Assembly: GCA_964247265.1 (NCBI GenBank)
Contig: CAXTTS010000108.1
Span: 1 to 10,176 of the forward strand
Origin: Alterirhizorhabdus sp964247265
Lineage (GTDB): Bacteria > Pseudomonadota > Alphaproteobacteria > Sphingomonadales > Sphingomonadaceae
Length of the DNA stretch: 10,176 nt
Direction of reading: 5' to 3'
A program made the translations under genes and the position numbers. The notes beneath the pieces were generated by a model that worked only from the letters and a program-made list of their open reading frames with translations, made no database searches and was not told the DNA's origin. Shown piece by piece: positions 5,515 to 10,176 of this stretch. Each line of letters begins with the position of its first letter. Position 1 is the first letter of the stretch.

Positions 5515-6309
5515 ATGACGAACAAGCTCACCGAAATCCTCGCGACCAAGCGCATCGAAGTCACCGCCCGCAAGGCGGCCCTGCCGTTCGCCGAACTCCA
5601 GGCCCGCGCCGCTGCCGTTTCCCCGCCGCGCTGCTTCCGCGCAGCGCTCGATGCGAAGGTGGCGGCCGGCGGCTTCGGCCTGATCGCCGAGATCAAGAAA
5701 GCCAGCCCATCCAAGGGCCTGATCCGGGCCGATTTCGATCCCCCCGCCCACGCCCGCGCCTACCAGGCAGGCGGCGCGGCCTGCCTCTCGATCCTCACCG
5801 ACGAGCAGTATTTCCAAGGGTCGGACGACTATCTCGTCGCCGCCCGCGCCGCCGTTGATCTGCCCTGCCTGCGCAAAGATTTTATCGTCGATCCGTGGCA
5901 GGTCACAGAGGCGCGCGCGCTTGGTGCCGACGCGATCCTCATCATCGTCGCCGCGCTCGACGACAATGCGATGGCGGAGATCGAGACGGCGGCGATCGAT
6001 CACGGCATGGACGTGCTGGTTGAGGTGCACGACGCCGCCGAGTTCGATCGCGCGCTCCGCCTGCGGTCACGCCTGATCGGCGTCAACAATCGCGACCTGC
6101 GCGACTTCTCGGTCGATTTCGCCCGCACCTACGAACTGGCCGAGCGCGCGCCGCCCGGCTGCACCTTCGTCGCCGAAAGCGGGCTCGCCAGCAGGGCCGA
6201 TCTCGATGCGATGGCGGCGCACGGCGTCGGCTGCTTCCTGGTCGGCGAGGCGTTGATGCGCCACGCCGATGTCGAGGCCGCCACCCGCCGGCTGCTTACC
6301 GGGGCATGA
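5515..6309 (+). CDS. trpC: Indole-3-glycerol-phosphate synthase (TrpC)
   Basis: Closes and decarboxylates CdRP to indole-3-glycerol phosphate, the step before tryptophan synthase. The 264-residue TIM barrel is of normal length for a single-function enzyme; there is no fused TrpF. It shows AEIKKASPSKG (58-68), LTDEQYFQGS (94-103), CLRKDFIVDPWQ (118-129) with catalytic K121, LVEVHD (168-173), IGVNNRDL (188-195), VAESG (219-223) and the phosphate-binding FLVGEALM (241-248). The ATG at 5515 matches the family beginning MTNKLTEIL; ATGs at 5503 and 5395 are in frame but unsupported, and no clear Shine-Dalgarno is visible for any of them. A 147-bp leader with two nested hairpins precedes it. Its stop overlaps the moaC start in ATGA, so trpC heads a trpC-moaC-moeA unit. 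Confidence 0.95.
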   Translation: MTNKLTEILATKRIEVTARKAALPFAELQARAAAVSPPRCFRAALDAKVAAGGFGLIAEIKKASPSKGLIRADFDPPAHARAYQAGGAACLSILTDEQYFQGSDDYLVAARAAVDLPCLRKDFIVDPWQVTEARALGADAILIIVAALDDNAMAEIETAAIDHGMDVLVEVHDAAEFDRALRLRSRLIGVNNRDLRDFSVDFARTYELAERAPPGCTFVAESGLASRADLDAMAAHGVGCFLVGEALMRHADVEAATRRLLTGA

Positions 6310-6782
6310 CCGGCCTGACCCATCTCGATGCGGCAGGCGCCGCCCGCATGGTCGACGTCTCCGCCAAGCCTCAGACCGCGCGCACCGCCATCGCGGAGGG
6401 GCGCATCACCATGTCGGCCGAGGCGCTCGCCGCGATCCGCGGCGGCAGCGTGAAGAAGGGTGATGTCCTCGCCGTCGCGCGCGTCGCCGGCATCATGGCC
6501 GCCAAGAAGACCGCGGAGCTGATCCCCTTGTGCCACCCGCTGCCGATCGCCGCCGTGTCGATCGATCTGCTGCTGGAGGATCAGGCGATCCGCTGCACCG
6601 CCGAGGTCTCGACCAGCTATGCGACCGGCATCGAGATGGAGGCGATGACAGCCGTGTCCGTCGCCCTGTTGACGATCTACGACATGGCCAAGGCGCTCGA
6701 TCGCGGGATGGCGATCGGCGGCGTGCGGCTGCTGGCCAAGTCGGGCGGCCGCTCGGGCGACTGGCGCGCCCCCGCCGCATGA
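6306..6782 (+). CDS. moaC: Cyclic pyranopterin monophosphate synthase (MoaC)
   Basis: Converts the MoaA product 3',8-cyclo-GTP into cyclic pyranopterin monophosphate, the first stable intermediate of molybdenum cofactor synthesis. The 158 residues match the family length and carry LIPLCHPL (72-79), TGIEMEAMTAVSVALLTIYDM (107-127) and the GG.SGD ending at 147-152. D126 and K129 correspond to the catalytic Asp/Lys pair of E. coli MoaC (D128, K131). Its ATG overlaps the trpC TGA and its TGA overlaps the moeA ATG, a chain of 4-base overlaps that implies translational coupling. No moaA is present in the window. Confidence 0.97.
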   Translation: MTGLTHLDAAGAARMVDVSAKPQTARTAIAEGRITMSAEALAAIRGGSVKKGDVLAVARVAGIMAAKKTAELIPLCHPLPIAAVSIDLLLEDQAIRCTAEVSTSYATGIEMEAMTAVSVALLTIYDMAKALDRGMAIGGVRLLAKSGGRSGDWRAPAA

Positions 6783-7963
6783 GCCTGCTCCCCGTCGCCG
6801 AGGCGCAGGCGCGCATCCTCGCGCTGGGTCGGCCGACGATGGTCGAAACCGTACCGCTGCTCGCCGCTGCCGGCCGATTCGCGGCGCAGGACGTGGTGGC
6901 GTTGCGCACCCAGCCGGCCGCCGACCTCTCGGCAATGGACGGTTACGCGATCCGCCATGCCGATCTGCCGGGGCCGTGGACCGTGGTGGGCGAAAGCGCC
7001 GCCGGAGCCGACGCGTGCTTTGCCCTCGAGCCAGGCGAGGCAGCCCGCATCTTCACCGGCGCTCCGGTTCCGTTCGGGGCCGACACCGTCTTCCTGCAGG
7101 AGGAAGCGGAGCGGGCAGGCGCTGTACTGACGCTAACCGGCGAAGGCCCACCCCGATCGGGCGCCCATGTCCGCGCCAGAGGCAGTGATTTCGTCACCGG
7201 CGCCACCCTGCTCGTAACCGGCGCCGCCCTCACCCCCGCCCGCATCGCGCTCGCCGCCGTCGGCGGGCATGGCAGCCTGCCGGTGCGGCGTCCGGTGCGC
7301 GTCGCGCTGATCTCGACCGGAGACGAACTCGTTCCCGCCGGCGAACCCGTCAGCGGGGTGCGCCTGCCGTCCTCGAACGCGCCGATGCTGGCCGCGCTGC
7401 TCGGCCGCCTGCCGGTGGAGCTGATCGATCTCGGCATCGTGCCCGATGATATGGACCGGCTCATCGCCGCCTTCGCGCACGTCTCCACAGCCGATATCGT
7501 CGTCACCACCGGTGGTGCGTCGGTCGGCGATCGCGATCTCGTTCGCCCTGCGCTCGGCGCGGCGGGCGCGACGATCGATTTCTGGCGTATCGCGATGAAG
7601 CCGGGCAAGCCGCTGATGGCGGGCATGCTCGGCGGCGCGGTCGTCGTCGGCCTGCCCGGCAATCCGGTATCCGCGTTCGTCACGGCCAACCTGTTCCTGC
7701 TGCCGCTGGTGCGCGCGATGCTGGGCGCGTCCGATCCGCTGCCGCATGCCCGGCCGGCCATGCTCGGCGCCCCGCTGCCGGCCACCGGCGTGCGCGCCGA
7801 ATATCTGCGCGGTCGCTGGCACGAGGGATCGATCCGCCCGCTGACGGGGCAGGACAGCGCCGCGCTCGGCGCGCTGGCCGCCGCCGAGCTGCTGATCGTC
7901 CGCCCGCCACATGCCGCACCTGCCGAGGCGGGCGCGATCGTAGAAGTGGTGCCATTGGTGTGA
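6779..7963 (+). CDS. moeA: Molybdopterin molybdenumtransferase (MoeA)
   Basis: Inserts molybdate into adenylylated molybdopterin, completing the molybdenum cofactor. The 394 residues cover all MoeA domains. The N-terminal part has SAMDGYA (51-57) and TGAPVPFGAD (93-102); the MogA-like catalytic domain has STGDEL (179-184), VTTGGASVGDRD (242-253), MKPGKP (273-278) and GLPGNPVS (291-298); a C-terminal beta domain (about 322-394) closes the protein. Length and motifs are normal, with nothing visibly missing. The ATG overlaps the moaC TGA, so the preceding moaC coding region supplies ribosomes. The stop is 65 bp before lexA and 8 bp before the lexA -35 box. Confidence 0.97.
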   Translation: MSLLPVAEAQARILALGRPTMVETVPLLAAAGRFAAQDVVALRTQPAADLSAMDGYAIRHADLPGPWTVVGESAAGADACFALEPGEAARIFTGAPVPFGADTVFLQEEAERAGAVLTLTGEGPPRSGAHVRARGSDFVTGATLLVTGAALTPARIALAAVGGHGSLPVRRPVRVALISTGDELVPAGEPVSGVRLPSSNAPMLAALLGRLPVELIDLGIVPDDMDRLIAAFAHVSTADIVVTTGGASVGDRDLVRPALGAAGATIDFWRIAMKPGKPLMAGMLGGAVVVGLPGNPVSAFVTANLFLLPLVRAMLGASDPLPHARPAMLGAPLPATGVRAEYLRGRWHEGSIRPLTGQDSAALGALAAAELLIVRPPHAAPAEAGAIVEVVPLV

Positions 7964-7970
7964 GAGGTGC

Positions 7971-7999
7971 TTGACAGAGCGATTCGCGCTTTCTACACG
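7971..7999 (+). promoter_or_regulatory. lexA promoter
   Basis: A perfect -35 TTGACA at 7971-7976 is followed after 17 bp by TACACG (7994-7999), a weak -10. Transcription would start around 8006, within the SOS box. A GATTC (7981-7985) in the spacer is a GANTC site of the kind methylated by CcrM in many alphaproteobacteria; this may be chance. Confidence 0.65.
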
Positions 8000-8013
8000 T
8001 TCCCCGTTCGTTC
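7999..8013 (+). promoter_or_regulatory. LexA operator (SOS box, GTTC-N7-GTTC)
   Basis: GTTC (7999-8002), seven bases, then GTTC (8010-8013) is exactly the alphaproteobacterial LexA-binding direct repeat. An extra GTTC at 8006-8009 sits inside the spacer. It begins at the last base of the -10 and covers the predicted start of transcription, so LexA bound here would block its own gene: classic SOS autoregulation. Confidence 0.85.
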
Positions 8014-8028
8014 CGATCGGGATATGCC

Positions 8029-8706
8029 ATGCTCACGCGCAAGCAACATGATTTGCTCTGCTTCATCCATGATCGCCTGGGGGAGACCGGCGTCTCACCC
8101 TCGTTCGAGGAGATGAAGGAAGCGCTCGATCTGCGCTCCAAGTCCGGGGTCCACCGCCTCATCAGCGCGCTGGAGGAACGCAGCTTCATCCGCCGCCTGC
8201 CCAACCGCGCCCGCGCGCTCGAAGTGCTGAAGATGCCGGAGCGCTCCAAGGACGCTCCGCTCAAGCTGGTGCCGAAGCCCGCGCTGGTTCCCGCTCCCGC
8301 CGCCGTCGTGCCGGTCGCCGCCAACGACGTGATCGAACTGCCGCTGCACGGCCGCATCGCTGCCGGCGTGCCGATTGAGGCGATGGAGGGGCAGACCTCG
8401 CTGTCCGTCCCCGCCGCCTTGCTCGGCCCCGGTGAACATTATGCGCTGGAGGTCGCCGGCGATTCGATGGTCGAGGCCGGGATACTCGATGGCGACTATG
8501 CGCTGATCCTGCGCACGGAGATCGCCCGCGACGGGCAGATCGTCGTCGCGCTGATTGAGGACAGCGAGGCCACGCTCAAATATTTCCGCCGGGAAGGCAG
8601 CATGATCCGGCTCGATCCGGCGAACCGCGCTTATGATCCGCAGCGTTACGCTCCGGATCAGGTGCGGGTGCAGGGCCGGCTGGCCGGGCTCCTCCGCCGC
8701 TATTGA
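8029..8706 (+). CDS. lexA: SOS-response transcriptional repressor LexA
   Basis: Represses DNA-damage genes and cleaves itself when bound to RecA filaments. The 225 residues have the N-terminal winged-helix DNA-binding domain (1 to about 67, with FIHDRLGETGVSPSFEEMKEAL and the SKSGVHRLI recognition region), a Pro/Ala/Val-rich linker (about 75-98), and the S24 peptidase domain. The self-cleavage site is A112-G113 in GRIAAGVPI. The catalytic serine is S146 in AGDSMVEAGI and the general base is K184 in EATLKYF. The ATG at 8029 follows a GGGA six bases upstream and gives the family N-terminus MLTRKQHDLL. An SOS box overlaps its promoter. On the opposite strand the comEC frame runs into its last 131 bp and stops at the catalytic lysine codon. 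Confidence 0.97.
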   Translation: MLTRKQHDLLCFIHDRLGETGVSPSFEEMKEALDLRSKSGVHRLISALEERSFIRRLPNRARALEVLKMPERSKDAPLKLVPKPALVPAPAAVVPVAANDVIELPLHGRIAAGVPIEAMEGQTSLSVPAALLGPGEHYALEVAGDSMVEAGILDGDYALILRTEIARDGQIVVALIEDSEATLKYFRREGSMIRLDPANRAYDPQRYAPDQVRVQGRLAGLLRRY

Positions 8707-10176
8707 GGCGACGGGGGCTTCGAGCCGGCAACGGCGCGAAGTCGGCCCAGGGGTGGCCGGCTTCGCCCTCCGCCACCGTCTCGATCCGGCCGGCGGCCAG
8801 CGCGATCGCGATGCCGCCGGTGCGTGCCAGCAGCGCGCGATCGGCCTTGAACCAGCGCGGTCGGCAACTGCGCGGCACCCGCCGCTCGCTGACGACGATA
8901 TCCGCCTCCGCGCAGGCGCGGTTCATCGCGGCGATGTCGACCAGATAGGGCGATCGGGTGGCCAGCACCCGCCAGCGCCGCCCGCCCCGCACCAGATCGA
9001 CGCTGCACAGGTCCGGCCCGCAGCGCGCCCCGGCCAGGGCATCGAGATCGCCCGCCTGGTCGAACGATCCGCCATTCTCGCCGAGCATCTGCCGCACATA
9101 ATCGCCGGCGCGCGGCCGCAGCAGCGCCAGCTGCCCGTCGGGCGCACGCACCGCCATGTGGCGTCCGTCGCCGGTGATGAGCAGGTCCGGTGGCGGCGTC
9201 ATCAGCGCCCAGCCCGCCCCGATCGCGAGCGGCAGCAGCCCCAGCCGCCGCGCGCCGGTGCGCCACAAGGCGAGCCACAGCCCGCCCGCCACCATCAGCG
9301 CATAGGCCCCGCGCGGCATCGATGGCAGCGCCGCCACCGCGCCGGGCAGGTCGGCGACATGGTGCGCGATCGCCAGCAGCAGCCGTAGCGATTGCGTGAC
9401 GAGCCACCAGGCCGGGGCGCCAAGCCCGCCGAGATCGAGCAGCAGCGCCAGTGCCTCCAGCGGCATGACGATGAAGGTGGTCAGCGGTATCGCGACGATG
9501 TTGGCAAACGCTCCGTACAGGCCGGAACGGTGGAAATGGAACACCGCGATCGGGGCGAGCGCCAGTTCCACCACCAGCCCGGTGAGCAGCAGCGACAGCA
9601 GCTCGCGGCCGATCCTGCGCAGCCTCCCGTCATCCGACGGGCCGAAGGCGCGCCGCACCCACGGCGTCTCGTGCAGCGCGATGATCGCCGCCACCGCCGC
9701 GAAGCTCAGCTGGAAGCTGGGTCCGGCAACCGCCTCGGGCCGGAACAGCAGCACCACCAGCGCGCCCGTCGCCACCAGCCGCAGCGTCATCGCCTCGCGG
9801 CCGATGGCGATGCCGGCGACCACCAGCAGCGCCGCCACGCAGGATCGCACCGTCGGCACCTCTGCTCCGGCGATGAAGGTGTAGACGAGCCCCGCCAGCG
9901 CCCCCGCCCCGGCCGCGATCGGCAACAGCGGCGCGCGCAGCGCGAGGCGCGGGCTCAACGCCAGCAGCCGCAGCACCAGCAGCATCGTGCCGCCCACTAC
10001 GGCCGTGATGTGCAAGCCGCTGACCGACAGCAGGTGGGCCAGGCCGGAGCGGCGCATCGCCTCGGCATCCTCCTGCGAAATCGCGCCCTGATCGCCCGTG
10101 ACGAAGGCGCTGGCGATCGCGCCCGCACCGCCGGGCGACGAGGCCAATATGTAGGCGGACAGGCGCCCGCGCAGGC
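8576..10176 (-). CDS. comEC: DNA uptake channel protein ComEC/Rec2 family, 5' end beyond the right edge
   Basis: Inner-membrane channel for single-stranded DNA entry in natural transformation. The frame is open to the window end; the residues just inside the edge, LRGRLSAYI, continue smoothly into the rest, so the in-frame TTG at 10147 is not the true start. About 533 codons are visible; the N-terminal soluble domain is missing. The competence domain begins with MRRSGLAHLLSVSGLHI, the family signature, followed by multiple membrane helices and the PSFQLSFAAVAAI block. The C-terminal region (from about position 9190 leftward, starting LLITGDGRHMAV) resembles the beta-lactamase-like domain but lacks the HxHxDH zinc motif. 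After a conserved-looking GHPW (W codon at 8747-8749), 56 further residues of low-complexity Ala/Pro/Arg-rich sequence run to the stop, the last 42 or so antisense to lexA. Another frame stops at 8700, beside the lexA stop, so a frameshift there is possible. Confidence 0.92.
   Translation of the reverse strand, partial: LRGRLSAYILASSPGGAGAIASAFVTGDQGAISQEDAEAMRRSGLAHLLSVSGLHITAVVGGTMLLVLRLLALSPRLALRAPLLPIAAGAGALAGLVYTFIAGAEVPTVRSCVAALLVVAGIAIGREAMTLRLVATGALVVLLFRPEAVAGPSFQLSFAAVAAIIALHETPWVRRAFGPSDDGRLRRIGRELLSLLLTGLVVELALAPIAVFHFHRSGLYGAFANIVAIPLTTFIVMPLEALALLLDLGGLGAPAWWLVTQSLRLLLAIAHHVADLPGAVAALPSMPRGAYALMVAGGLWLALWRTGARRLGLLPLAIGAGWALMTPPPDLLITGDGRHMAVRAPDGQLALLRPRAGDYVRQMLGENGGSFDQAGDLDALAGARCGPDLCSVDLVRGGRRWRVLATRSPYLVDIAAMNRACAEADIVVSERRVPRSCRPRWFKADRALLARTGGIAIALAAGRIETVAEGEAGHPWADFAPLPARSPRRLNSGGGARPAGPAPAPDPERNAADHKRGSPDRAGSCCLPGGNI

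Noticed and set aside
7981..7985. GATTC in the lexA promoter as a CcrM methylation switch
   Set aside because: GANTC is expected by chance about once every few hundred bases here and occurs in coding regions of the window too, so one site is not evidence of control.
8700..9407. Long minus-strand frame overlapping comEC as a separate gene
   Set aside because: It is a shadow of comEC, with Ala/Arg-rich composition and no recognisable domain; only its stop position matters for the frameshift question.

Overview
The window is about 10.2 kb of very GC-rich DNA with densely packed genes. It most resembles a sphingomonad (Alphaproteobacteria, Sphingomonas-like). The reasons are the gene order trpG-trpD-trpC-moaC-moeA-lexA followed by a convergent comEC, an alphaproteobacterial SOS box (GTTC-N7-GTTC) in front of lexA, and several small proteins of a sphingomonad type. 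This assignment rests on gene order and motifs, not on a database search.

Layout. Positions 1-813 hold the 3' part of trpE (anthranilate synthase component I), which is cut by the left edge. Positions 821-3077 hold three non-trp genes in alternating orientation: a DUF6065-like protein (minus), a small HExxH protein of the 'vgr-related' type (plus), and a membrane-anchored TonB-like protein (minus). Tryptophan synthesis resumes at 3244 with trpG and trpD, which overlap by ATGA. A small secreted Gly/Ser/Met-rich protein (4966-5367) lies between trpD and trpC, with its own likely promoter. Then come trpC, moaC and moeA, each overlapping the next by ATGA, so they are probably translationally coupled. 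lexA follows after 65 bp with its own promoter and SOS operator. On the minus strand, comEC enters from the right edge and its frame runs 131 bp into the 3' end of lexA.

How the genes work together. TrpE and TrpG form anthranilate synthase, and TrpD and TrpC carry out the next steps toward indole-glycerol phosphate. MoaC and MoeA act early and late in molybdenum cofactor synthesis and share a transcription unit with trpC. LexA represses the SOS regulon and, from its operator, itself. ComEC is the inner-membrane DNA uptake channel of natural transformation.

Most of the window is conserved housekeeping sequence, and I see no phage, insertion sequence, CRISPR array, tRNA or rRNA. The less ordinary parts are the three-gene cassette splitting trpE from trpG, the secreted repeat protein with an EcfG-like promoter inside the trp cluster, two nested hairpins in the trpC leader, an 11-bp inverted repeat between two divergent genes of unknown function, and the comEC/lexA tail overlap. 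No gap between genes exceeds 170 bp.
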